From Bretschneidera sinensis (lineage: Eukaryota > Streptophyta > Magnoliopsida > Brassicales > Akaniaceae), in contig CM043705.1 in assembly GCA_023935145.1 (NCBI GenBank), forward strand, positions 20,834,501-20,898,500: DNA of 64,000 nt, written 5' to 3'. Positions 46,360-56,261 of this stretch are shown here, piece after piece. The stretch's first letter is position 1; each line of letters begins with the position of its first letter. The notes under the pieces were generated by a model that was not told where the DNA came from, did not search any database, and saw nothing but the letters and a program-made list of their open reading frames with translations. The translations under genes and the position numbers were made by a program.

Positions 46360-46696
46360 ATGGGTTCAATGACAAAATATGTCGAATACCATGTATTCAA
46401 GCTTGATGGGAAAAAAGATTTTGAAAAGTAGAAAATTAAGATGAAGACTTTCTTTCATTACATAGAAGTTATGAATGTCGTACATAATGAAGTTCTTGAA
46501 TCGGATGATGAGACACAACTTACAACAGCAAAAAAAAAAAGATTTGAATAGAGCTCGTGCAAAAAATAAAAAATCTCGACATTATGTTTTTGAAGCTGTA
46601 ATATTATTAGTTTTTGAGAAAATTATGCATAATAAATCAGCAAAAGTACCATGAGATATTTTAATTAATTTCTATAAAGGTGTAGACAGAGTAAAG
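46360..46696 (+). pseudogene. Element C copia gag N-terminus (decayed)
   Basis: It starts MGSMTKYVEYHVFKLDGKKD and shows the copia gag pattern through VFEKIMHNKSAKV and DILINFYKGVDRVKK. It has a Trp-to-stop change early on, a run of ten A near 46531 with a frame change, and further stops. Directly after DRVKK the sequence becomes CRWN4-like, so the gag core is cut short there. Confidence 0.75.
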
Positions 46697-47163
46697 AAGA
46701 TGCATGCAGAATCTGCTGAAATGAAGGTTGCAGCGGAGAGTAAATTGGTTGAAGCTTGCACAACGGTAGAGAATGCCAGAAAGAAATATGCAAAGGTTAA
46801 CTCAAAGTTGCATACAACATAATCTTTACAAACAGAAGCTAGTCGTTATCATCGTAATGCAGAGAGGAAGCTACAAGAAATTAAAACATGTGAAGATGAT
46901 CTTATTAGGCGTATTGTATCTTTTAAGGCCAATTCCGATGCAAAAGAGAAAGAGATAATGATTCAGAGACGTTCTTTAAGTGAAAGACGAAAGATTTTGC
47001 AATAGGAACAAGAAAGATTACTCGATGGACAAGCTTCACTAAATCAAAAAGAGAATTACATTTTTAGTAGATCTTAAGAATTAACTCAACTTGAAAAAGA
47101 GTTAGAGACTGCAAGAGTAAGAGTTGGCGAACAACGCGAAACCCTAAAAGATGAGAAGTACTC
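46697..47163 (+). pseudogene. Captured CRWN4/LINC4-like coiled-coil segment, part 1
   Basis: One frame runs through the whole segment with three stops. It reads MHAESAEMKVAAESKLVEAC, then SRYHRNAERKLQEIKTCEDD, RRSLSERRKILQ, ERLLDGQASLNQKENYIFSR and LEKELETARVRVGEQRETL. The order and wording match, from memory, the central coiled coil of plant CRWN4 (LINC4, NMCP family), lamin-like proteins of the nuclear periphery. No introns are evident. It ends exactly at the TACTC target site of element D and continues at 52854. The capture interpretation rests on copia gag directly before it and copia RT directly after part 2. Confidence 0.75.
47159..47163. repeat. Left target-site duplication of element D
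   Basis: TACTC, matched exactly by 52854-52858. Confidence 0.93.
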
Positions 47164-48453
47164 TGATGAGTGAAAAATATTGCATATTTTGGCCACTTAA
47201 TTTACATTTGTTAGCTTAGGAATTTGTTACTTTGAGTTGTTTTCATTGTTTTTTAGGTTTACAAGCACTGGGAAAGGAGTTTTATTAAAATTGCCAGAAT
47301 TGCCCATACAGATCAATCATCTTTGAAAATTAAACTGTATTGATTCAAGAAGAACCAGGATATGAACCATATATGCTTAGAAAGATCCAGAAGTCTATTT
47401 TCTGGAGAATTTCACGGCTCGTAAAAATGATTTTTCTACAGAAAGTTATGACCGTTTTAGTAGATAAAGGTCAGGTTGTGCGGGATGTGCGAGATTTCAA
47501 CGTGAACAGAAGTTTTGAAGGGCATATGAAGACTTAAATCCAACATCCCACATCAGTTGGAAACACATTTCTATATCCCACATCCCATATCGGATTGGAA
47601 ACACATTCCACTTGTGGTATTTGCCTATATAAGACCCACTCCACTTCATCATTCAGTGTACAATTCCTGAGCCACTTTGGTGTTTACTGGTGGATGTCCG
47701 CTAGCATTCTGGTGGATCTCGAAGGCTTTGTCACCACAAGGGGAAGCGTCGCCCGTCAGCGAGTGGAATTTCTCCCATGTAAAGTTATTTATTTATTTCT
47801 TTACATTTAGTTGTTTTAGTTTAAATGTTTAGCACTTTTATTATAAATTGTAGTTTCATAGTTATGAGTTGCTAGACTCTTCAGCTAAGGTTGAAGATGA
47901 AGCCCCGCCATTGTTTGGCGTAGTAGTTCAGATTTTCTTGTATAATCTGACAATTTTTAGTATAAATGTTTTGTCAATTATTTGAGTTAATCTTATAATT
48001 GATTGAGTTTAAATTGTCTGTTGGATATTCCTTGTGTTTCATCTGATGGATACATTGAATGCTTTTCGATTAAATTGGATTTCCTTTGTGATTTGTTGAG
48101 AGCGGATACATTGGATACTTTTGATTTAGTTGGGATATTCTTTGTTTTTTGTCTTATAGTTGGATTCATGGAATGTTTTGATAGGCTATATTTTTAGAAC
48201 ATATATGCTTAACTTCAGTGGGGTGGATTTAGAAACCTTAGTGTTTTAATTATTAGTTTTTAAAAATCAATTTAGTTTAGTTTTAATTTCTTTTGCAAAT
48301 TATCATATGAAATTCGGAACTAGGTTAAAATAGAGTTAGTTTAGATTAAATTATATTTTCACAATACAATTCCCTGTGGATTCGACCTCGCACTTGCACA
48401 ACGCTATATTGCAAACGACTCATGCGCTTGTGAGTAAATTAAAACTCATAACA
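47164..48453 (+). repeat. 5' LTR of element D (1290 bp)
   Basis: TGATGAGTGAAAAATATTGC to AAAACTCATAACA. Confidence 0.92.
47582..47633 (+). promoter_or_regulatory. USE-like box plus TATA box in D 5' LTR
   Basis: ATCCCATATCG (47582-47592) is followed after 33 bp by TATATAAG at 47626. More USE-like copies (ATCCCACATCA and ATCCCACATCC) lie just upstream. Confidence 0.6.
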
Positions 48454-48459
48454 AGTTTT

Positions 48460-48477
48460 TGGCGCCGTTGCCGGGGA
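48460..48477 (+). promoter_or_regulatory. Element D primer-binding site, tRNA-Asp
   Basis: TGGCGCCGTTGCCGGGGA is complementary to the 3' end of tRNA-Asp, as in gypsy G1. Confidence 0.93.
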
Positions 48478-48559
48478 GTTATTTGGTTTGTGAAAATTTT
48501 TTGTCTGAATTAATTTTATTTTTCTACTAGTTAGTTAACAAAAAAAAAAAATTATGTGA

Positions 48560-50171
48560 ATGAATTCAGCGCCGGTTTCACAGTCTTTAGAGGATACCAT
48601 TAAAGAGTACATGAAAATGACCGGCCCGTCCCTCAATGCTACCAACACATTCAATGTTGATAGCTGTTCCATCTATGCTAGTCCTATGCATCTAGCACAG
48701 AATTGTCCATCAATGTCGGCTTGTGCCGAGTACCCCATGAAACAAATGAATGCTTTCAATGACTGTTGTTGGGAATCAAATGGATCTTACTCTTAAACAT
48801 ACAATCCAGGGTGGTGGAACCACTCTAATTTTTCATGGAAGCAGAACCAACTGATGAATCAGGGAGGAGCCCCTTATCATGCTCACAATCAATACCCTCC
48901 CAAATTTCCTCTATCATAAGTTATGCCTATCCAGCACCATCACCCGCTTACCAAGCTCCCATTCAAGCGCCAGTGTCAGTCTCACAGTCATTGGAGGACG
49001 CTCTCAATGATTTCATGAAAACGACTAGCCAATCTATGAGTGAAGTGATGAGTGCAACCATAGAAAACACCCAAGCGATTGCCGAGCTAGAGAGTCAAAT
49101 TGATCAAATCGCAAGTTACGTGGGTGAAGGAGAGGAAAGAAAGTTCCCCAGTCAACCTGATCCTAACCCAAAGGAACAGTTTGCGGTGGAAAATTTATCA
49201 ACTCCTATACAAGGGCAAGAAAGTGGCAACAAAGAAAAGAGAGATGTTGAGCCTTCTACAGCCACACCTATCATTAAGGATCTCCCTAGGTCGTTTTTAC
49301 CTAAAGCGCCTTACCCTGAGAGATTACAAGCGCCCAAGAAAGGAGAGGAGTTTGAGGATCCCCTGCATGTTTTGCTCACTTTGGAGAGGACTTGGGCTTA
49401 GATAAGTTACTCGAGGAAGTGAATGCCATTTTGGAGTCTGATCCTCAGAAGAGCAGTGAAACGGAGGAGATTATGGATGAATCACGTATTGAGGACCCCC
49501 TGGAGGCATGCTTTGCTCAATTTGAAGAGGATTTGGGCTTAGATAAGTTGTTTGAGCAAGAAAATGCTACTTGGGAGTCTGCTCCTCTAAAGATCAGTGA
49601 GACGGAGGAAACCACAACACCTAAACCCCCCAAGAAGGAACTTAAGCCTTTATCGGACAATCTTAAGTATAAGTTCCTAGGTCCAGCAGATTCTTTGCCT
49701 ATAATTATAGCTTTAGATTTGGGTGATGCTCCAGAGGAGAAATTATTTGACGTCTTAAGAGAGCATAAGGAAGCTATAGGCTGGACTATTGAGGATGTCA
49801 AGGGAATCAACCCCTCGTTGGTAATACACACGATATAGTTGGAGGAGAATGCCAAGCCATCGAGGGAGCCATAAAGAAGGCTCAACCCTGCTATGCAAGA
49901 GGTTGTGAGGGCAGAAGATATTAAGCTGTTAGAGGCAGGGATCATTTATCCCATCTCTGATAACAAGGGGGTGAGCCTGATTAAAGTCGTGCCCAAATGT
50001 GCTGAATTGACGGTAGTAAATAAAGACGACGAGTTGGTTCCAACTCGAGTGCAGTCAAGATGGAGAAAGTGTCTAGACTACCGTAAATTGAATGCTGCCA
50101 CTAGGCCTGATCATTTTTCATTCCTATTTATTGATCAGATGGTGGAGTGCTTAGTTGGGCATGTTTACTAA
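48560..50171 (+). pseudogene. Element D gag-partial RT ORF (broken copy)
   Basis: It starts MNSAPVSQSLEDTIKEYMKM near the primer site, giving the N-terminus missing from D'. The zinc knuckle has lost its second Cys (CSIYASPMHLAQNC). Stops occur at about 48794, near 48917 and near 49837, and there is a frameshift around 49395. The acidic 47-residue units are present here too, with one degraded. It ends CLDYRKLNAATRPDHFSF then VGHVY at the same stop codon as D'. The shared ending shows that truncation before the RT catalytic core is a family trait. Confidence 0.8.
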
Positions 50172-51571
50172 TGTTGGGTCTGACTGAAGACGTTAAACTT
50201 TGCGCTCATGGGAGGCACCCCACAGCTTATCTTTTATGTTTATTTATTATTTCACATTTTTATGATTAATGTTTGTTTCCAGTATTTTTTGTTTTCCAGT
50301 TTTTTTATTTTTCAGGGACAATGCATACTTCAGTTCAAGTTTGGGGGTATGCTATGAGCCATACCAGTCCAGATAGTTCTCCATATCTCAGGTCAGCTCT
50401 TTCCATATTAGTCACACATTGGGGTCAATGTGTAATTTAAGTTTGGGGGTATGGGAGACACATCACACACTTTGTCCTAATTTGTTATCTTTTTGTCGTA
50501 AAGATAAATGCATGTTCATGTTCATCTAAAAATTTTGGTTGTTCTGAAAAATTGTGATAAATTGTGATGTGATTTCATTGGTGAGTTTAAAACTTTGAAC
50601 ACATGATCTGATGATAGAGTTTAAACTTTAGTTACTTACTTTAGGCATTTTCGAGAATTCACATGTTTGATCTAATCTAACACGAGCACATCAGCACATA
50701 TTTGTGTGAGGTATGATAAGTGAGTTGAATGTATACGTTTCCTTGTCTTAACTGAAACTGGATGACTTGTTGGATAAACACTTGGGCATATATATAAAAT
50801 AAAAATAAAAAACAACTAATACTACTAATATTTATAATGATCATCATCAATAAACTTTTCACTAAGTAACTGGACCTCTTGCCTCAGTAAGCAGTGAGTG
50901 TTCACGTCAAAAGGTGAGAATTTTATTCATAATGATCATTGCAAAACTTTTCGCTGAGTAACTGGACCTCTTACCTCAGTAAGCAGTGAGTGTTCACGTC
51001 GAAAGGTGGAATTTTGCTTGGTAGTGTTAAGGCCAGTTTAATTTCATAGCCTTTCTGACTCGAGTTAGTAAGTCTTTAGGGGTATCTTTACACCTAATGC
51101 CCTAAAACCATCTGGTTTGGGAGTCATTGACTCAACACTCGTTACATGGGTCAATTAGAAAGCTTAAGGGAACTAAACATAGTAGAGCCTTATGTTAAAA
51201 AAAAAAAAAAAAAACTATGCCTTCATTGTTCTTTCCGACGAGAAATTCTGTGGATCTTGAGATTTGAATACCTTGTACATTGAAGTTATTTGGAAACCTC
51301 ATCTGTATATGCTAATTCACTTTACACTGATTCAAGCTTGTGATGTCTTACCATGCCTCTTGTAAGTAATTAAGTTTTAAATTCTTATTCATTGTGAAGA
51401 TGGGTTTAACTTATTTAAGCTTGCTCATAAATGAATCTTATGATTTTGAATGCTCCTTAAATTTTTGGACACCATGAATACTGAACTTATCTTTATAATC
51501 TTTGTTGTTCATTTAGTTTTTTTATATTTTGTTTTGCTAAGGGACTAGCAAAATGTAAGTTTGGGGGTATT
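50172..51571 (+). other. Element D non-coding tail
   Basis: Starts with the GACGTTAAACTTTGCGCTC and GGGAGGCACCCCAC segment seen in D'. It carries an approximately 92-bp tandem duplication (50828-51012) that is single-copy in D'. It ends in the purine tract before 51572. Confidence 0.75.
50828..51012 (+). repeat. ~92-bp tandem duplication in element D tail
   Basis: Two copies contain AAACTTTTC, TAACTGGACCTCTT and CAGTAAGCAGTGAGTGTTCA. Equivalent points are 92 bp apart. D' has one copy (29565-29640). Confidence 0.9.
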
Positions 51572-52853
51572 TGATGAGTGAAAAATATTGCATATTTTGA
51601 CCACTTAATTTACATTTGTTAGCTTAGGAATTTGTTACTTTGGGTTGTTTTCATTGTTTTTCAGGTTTACAAGCACTGGGAAAGGAGTTTCATTAAAATT
51701 GCCAGAATTACCCGTACAGATCAATCATCTTTGAAAATTAAACTGTATTGATTCAAGAAGAACCATGATATGAGCCATATATGCTTAGAAAGATCCAGAA
51801 GTTTATTTTCTGGAGAATTTTACGGCTCATAAAAATGATTTTTCTACAGAAAGTTATGGCCGTTTTAGTAGACAAAGGTCAGGCTGTGCGGGATTTCAGC
51901 GTGAACAGAAATTTTGAAGGGCATGTGAAGACTTAAATCCAATATCCCACATCGGTTGGAAACAAATTTCTATATCGCACATCCCACATCGGATTGGAAA
52001 CACATTCCACTTGTGGTATTTGCTTATATAAGACCCACTCCACTTCATCATTCAGTGTACAATTCCTAAGCCATTTTGGTGTTTACCGGTGGACTTCCGC
52101 TAGCATTCTGGTGGATCTCGAAGGCTTTGTCACCACAAAGGGAAGCACCGCCCGTCAGCGAGTGAAATTTCTCCCATGTAAAGTTATTTATTTATTTCTT
52201 TACATTTAGTTGTTTTAGTTTAAATGTTTAGCACTTTTATTATGAATTGTAGTTTCATAGTTATGAGTGGCTAGACTCTTCAGCTAAGGTTGAAGATGAA
52301 GCCCCACCATTGTTTGGCGTAGTAGTTCAGATTTGCTTGTACAAATCTGAAAATTTTTAGAATAAATGTTCTGTCAATTATTTGAGTTAATCTTATAATT
52401 GATTGAGTTTAAATTGTCTGTTGGATATTCCTTGTGTTTCATTTGATGGATACATTGAATGATTTTCGATTATATTGGATTTCCTTTGTAATTTGTTAAG
52501 AGCGGATACATTAGATGCTTTTGGTTTAGTTGAGATATTATTTGTTATTTGTCTTATAGTTGGATTCATGGAATGTTTTGATATGCTATATTTTTAGAAC
52601 ATATATGCTTAACTTCAGTGGGGTGGATTTGGAAACCTTAGTGTTTTAATTATTAGTTTTTAAAAATCAATTTAGTTTAATTTTAATTTCTTTTGCAAAT
52701 TATCATCTGAAATTCGGAACTAGGTTAAAATAGAGTTGGTTTAGATTAAATTATATTTTCACAACGCAATTCCCTGTGGATTCGACCTCGCACTTGCACA
52801 ACGCTATATTGCAAATGACTCGTGCGCTTGCGAGTAAATTAAAACTCACTACA
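51572..52853 (+). repeat. 3' LTR of element D (1282 bp)
   Basis: TGATGAGTGAAAAATATTGC to AAAACTCACTACA, aligning end to end with 47164-48453. Confidence 0.92.
51981..52032 (+). promoter_or_regulatory. Perfect USE box plus TATA box in D 3' LTR
   Basis: ATCCCACATCG (51981-51991) matches RTCCCACATCG at all 11 positions. TATATAAG starts at 52025 after 33 bp. A second perfect copy is at 51944-51954, 37 bp upstream. Confidence 0.65.
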
Positions 52854-53675
52854 TACTCCATCCTAGAGCTGACTCTTGTTTCCTTATCTAAAGAAGATTT
52901 GAAAAGAAATCTTCGTTGTAGAAAAGAGAGCAAGAGCTGCTTGTTTCATAGGAAAAATTTGCAAGCAAGGATGCTGATGGAATTCAAAAAGTCATTGCCA
53001 AACATGAAACTATTTTGAGAACAAGAAAGTATGAATTTGAAATTGAGATAAAGCGAAAATTGGTGGAAGAAGAAATTGAGACCAAGATACGGAAGTGGGA
53101 GCTGAGAGAAGTGGATCTTAGTCAGTGGGAGGACCTAATTAGTGAAAGGGAACATGAGTTGAAAATTTAGTCAAGGGTATTAGGTGATAAAGAGAAGGAT
53201 GTAGCAGAGAGGTCAAATCTTCTTTATGAGAGAGAAAAAACTTTGAGTGATTTTAAGGGGGAGATTGACCTGAGAAGGAAGAGATTAACAAAGTCAAGCT
53301 TGATCTTCAGAAGTCCTTGGTTTCATTTGGAGACAAAAAGAAGCAAGTTGATTGTGCAAACAAGAAAATAGAGACCTTGAAGTGAGTCAACTGAATTATC
53401 ACTTCTAGAGGTGAAACTCAAGGAAGAACTAGTTGTAGTCAAGGCTCAGAAACTGAAACTAATGGCTGGTGTAGAAAAACTGAAAGTGAAGAATGCAAAG
53501 TTTGAAGTTAAGTGGGAACTCATTGATGAAAAAAAGGGTGAGTTAACAAAGAAAGCAAATGGTGTTGCTGAGGAGAGGGAGGCTCTCACCAAGTTTCTCA
53601 AGGATGAATGTGACAAGCTAAAAGAAGGGATGGATGCACCACAAGATCAACATAAATGTGATGTGGAGTCACTAG
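52854..53675 (+). pseudogene. Captured CRWN4/LINC4-like coiled-coil segment, part 2
   Basis: The first bases repeat the TACTC target site, and the coiled coil resumes. After a frameshift near 52920 it reads EKFASKDADGIQKVIAKHET, IKRKLVEEEIETKIRKWELR, EVDLSQWEDLISEREHELKI, then a stop, then SRVLGDKEKDVAERSNLLYE. After more frame changes it has a long open end at 53411-53675 (LLEVKLKEELVVVKAQKLKL through LKDECDKLKEGMDAPQDQHK to CDVESL). The blocks follow the order I recall for plant CRWN4, intronless. It ends abruptly at copia RT sequence. Confidence 0.78.
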
Positions 53676-53760
53676 ATAGTTTCAAAGTACGGTTAGTAGC
53701 AAATGGATACAAGCAAAATCTAGGTTATCTGAAGAAGAAGAAGAAGAAGAAGAATTGGTT
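53676..53760 (+). pseudogene. Copia RT remnant after the captured segment
   Basis: FKVRLVANGYKQNLG resembles the copia RT motif KARLVAKGYxQxxG. The frame then runs into a (GAA)n-like Lys stretch and ends just before the purine tract. It shows that the captured gene lies between gag and pol remnants. Confidence 0.7.
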
Positions 53761-53772
53761 TAAGGGAGGCAA

Positions 53773-53963
53773 TGTTAGAAATCTAAACCACGTAGGATTA
53801 GTTATTTTAGAGTTAGTAGATTTAGTTGGTTTATTCCTAGTTGGAGTAGTTAGTTTATTTTATTAATTTTACTAGTAATTTTATTTTTGAAAAGCTTATA
53901 TAAAGTTAGCACATTAGGTGAGTAACCAATCAAGGAAATCAATTAATAAAAAAATTAAAAGAT
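53773..53963 (+). repeat. 3' LTR of element C, truncated
   Basis: Starts TGTTAGAAATCTAAACCACG after the purine tract and aligns to the first about 190 bp of 46049-46332. Its last part is missing beyond the R solo LTR. Confidence 0.8.
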
Positions 53964-54569
53964 TATTAAGATTTTACCTCTAAAATCCACATACTCAAAT
54001 TTTTGACAAAAAACACAATCACAACAATTAAATAGGCGAAACAAACAAAGAGCAAAAACACAATAACTTAACATAGTTCGACAACCTCTTTGCCTACGTC
54101 CACTAACAAACTTCACCAGTTTATTAATCTACAATTATAGCTTTAGAAAGAGCAAAGTTGTTAAATTCTCACTACCTCACCACCTGAAAACATCAATACA
54201 ACCAACACTCTCAACCTAGCTCTGGTTGTAAGTGTTCTCTTTACTTAACAAGCCAAAACCCCAAACACCTAAAACACTCATCCTAACTCTAGTAGCAAAC
54301 CCCTCTGATTTACAATGTATATTGGAATTATGAGTGTGTCTCAAACCTTTTCTAAGACCACTTTTATATAGAGGAAATTTTCCTAATACTAACAGAAAAA
54401 TAACAACATAAGAGTTTACTACTAAGACTCCTATTAGAACAAACCACCATCTAATCAGAAACTACTACTACTTCTACTAGAATAAGGAACTGTAAAATAA
54501 GAAACCACTTTTTTTCAAACCAATTAAAAGTTTTTTTTTTGGGTGAAAATTTGAACCAAAATTCTAACA
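53964..54569 (-). repeat. Second solo LTR of element R family
   Basis: 606 bp, reverse complement of the R LTR: TATTAAGATTTTACCTC on the left and CAAAATTCTAACA on the right. Flanks are ATTAAAAGAT and ATTAAAGATT, similar but not a clean 5-bp duplication. Confidence 0.85.
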
Positions 54570-54715
54570 ATTAAAGATTGAACTACATTTTGGTTACAAT
54601 TAGCATGCAATATATCTGCATCGTATGTTTACATATTGTTAAGAGTGTATCTCATTTTTTTGGACTATTATTAATAGAGACTGGATAGCTCATACGTTGC
54701 TACCTTCCAACAACA

Positions 54716-55119
54716 AAAATGAAAAGGGTTTATTACAGCACAGATCTTTGAACTATGAATCTGTAGTATTTAACTTCTTGAATTATTAATTTGGCACACA
54801 GGGTCCTTGAACTATGAATTAGTAGCAATCAACTCTTTAAATCCATTTTTCGACGAAAATATAATAAGTGAGGATTCTTCCATTTGATTATTACTATATG
54901 GTGAATGTTCGCTCTAAAAATTGGACCTAGGCAAATCATTAAACAAGTGGAATTCTCCTTTAAGTTCTGGTTAAGTTTCTTTTCTGAAAATAAATTTAAA
55001 GAGTTGATTGCTATTAATTCATAGTTCAATGGCCTTTACGTTAAATTAATATTTCAGAGAGTTAAATGTTATGGATTCATAGTTTAAGGATTTGTCATGC
55101 AATAAACCTAAAATGAAAA
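54716..55119. mobile_element. Mutator-like MITE with 10-bp target duplication
   Basis: The element occupies 54726-55109. AAAATGAAAA is repeated exactly at 54716-54725 and 55110-55119. The ends are long inverted repeats of about 130 bp: GGGTTTATTACAGCACAGAT on the left, AGGTTTATTGCATGACAAAT read inverted from the right. Blocks such as TTGAACTATGAATTAGTAGC recur inverted. A target duplication of 9-10 bp and long inverted repeats indicate the Mutator superfamily. The short middle holds no transposase. Confidence 0.88.
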
Positions 55120-55187
55120 TAAAAATATATTTTTGTTAAGCCTCGGAGCTTCGAAAACAATTTATTTTAATTTTCTTGCAAATCACC

Positions 55188-56181
55188 TGTTGGAAATCAC
55201 TTTGACAAGATGCCCAGGTGGTGATCTTTCAAACACCCAAGTCTAGAATGACTTATAGAAAGAAATACAGCAATCGAAAGCAAGAAAGAAAATAAGACAA
55301 ACGATTTGTTATCAAGGTTCGGCAATAGCCTACGTCCCCGTGAGTTCCTCTGAAGTCTCTGCACTAAATCAATGGTTCTTTACAATTATAGCAACCCTCT
55401 TCAAGAAGCTCAAGTTCTTGAAGAAACTAAGAAGAGAAGAAAGAAGATGATAAAAACTATTACAATGCTCTCTATCTATACTACTTTCTCTTCTTTACAA
55501 CCAGCCTCTCTACAATGAGTCCCTCTTGTATTTTGTGTCTTTGCACTCTCACACAATTTTCTCTTGTATTGTGTCTTGTCACTCTTTACAATTGATCTCA
55601 AATTATATCACAATTTTATGTCTAGAATGAAGCTAGGTGACCCTTTATATAGTGTACCAACTTCTTGTCCAATCTTGAGAGTCAATCTCCACCTTTAGAT
55701 CTTGATGACCACTTAACCATGGCCCTCCATCAATCCTAAATGGTGCTGTGTGTTTTAACCTTGCATCCACGCACCTAAGAGGAGGTTTAAATAAGCTGTC
55801 CATGTGTGCTTCAGTGTGCCTAGCACCTAGGCGCTGAACAAGGGGCGGTGAGGCGTTAGGCAAGGCTCATTTGCACCACATTTTGGACGGTGCGTTGCTG
55901 GTGGAGGGGCGGTGTGGCACTGCCCTTCTTCAAACTATATCCTTGCTGGGTGGTGAGGCACTGGTGAAGGGGCGGTGAGGTGCACACTGATGTTGCCCTT
56001 CACACAACAGTGCTCACTACTTTGCTTTGTTGATTAGGGGTGTGCACACACACACAAATGGATGCACACACATGTGTGCACTCTTTTAACATGCTGTATT
56101 TTAATCGTCCAACCTTGGTTTAGAATTTAACCATCTTTGAACCATGTTTAGACATGTTTAAACGTTAGAAAAATACCAACA
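55188..56181 (-). repeat. 3' LTR of copia F (994 bp)
   Basis: TGTTGGAAATCACTTTGAC to AAATACCAACA. The minus-strand TATA box (CTATATAAAGGG) lies near 55643-55654. It has one copy of a 126-bp GC-rich segment. Confidence 0.92.
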
Positions 56182-56261
56182 ATCTCTACCTTTGTCTAAG
56201 TTTTTAAACCCGAACCATTGTGCAGAGAGCTTCAGGATCCAAACTTATCTTGAGTCATCAA

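Larger units (their letters stand above)
47164..52853 (+). mobile_element. Complete non-autonomous gypsy element D
   Basis: 5' LTR 47164-48453, tRNA-Asp primer site 48460-48477, a broken gag-partial RT ORF, non-coding tail, purine tract (AAGTTTGGGGGTATT) and 3' LTR 51572-52853. TACTC flanks both sides, a perfect 5-bp target duplication. Its LTRs differ at scattered positions and by a 9-bp indel, so the insertion is not very recent. It lacks protease, catalytic RT, RNase H and integrase. It sits inside the captured CRWN4-like segment of element C. Confidence 0.92.
46049..53963 (+). mobile_element. Copia-type element C carrying a captured host gene, split by element D
   Basis: 5' LTR 46049-46332, tRNA-Met primer site 46335-46347, gag remnant from 46360, captured CRWN4-like sequence, a small RT remnant, purine tract (TTAAGGGAGGCAA) and a 3' LTR start at 53773. 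The 3' LTR aligns to the 5' LTR for about 190 bp before a solo LTR of R replaces its end. With element D removed, C would be about 2.2 kb. Integrase, most of RT and RNase H are absent, so C was non-autonomous. Confidence 0.82.

Noticed and set aside
53411..53866. Independent coiled-coil host gene
   Set aside because: It continues the CRWN4-like segment and runs into copia RT, purine tract and LTR, so it is part of element C.
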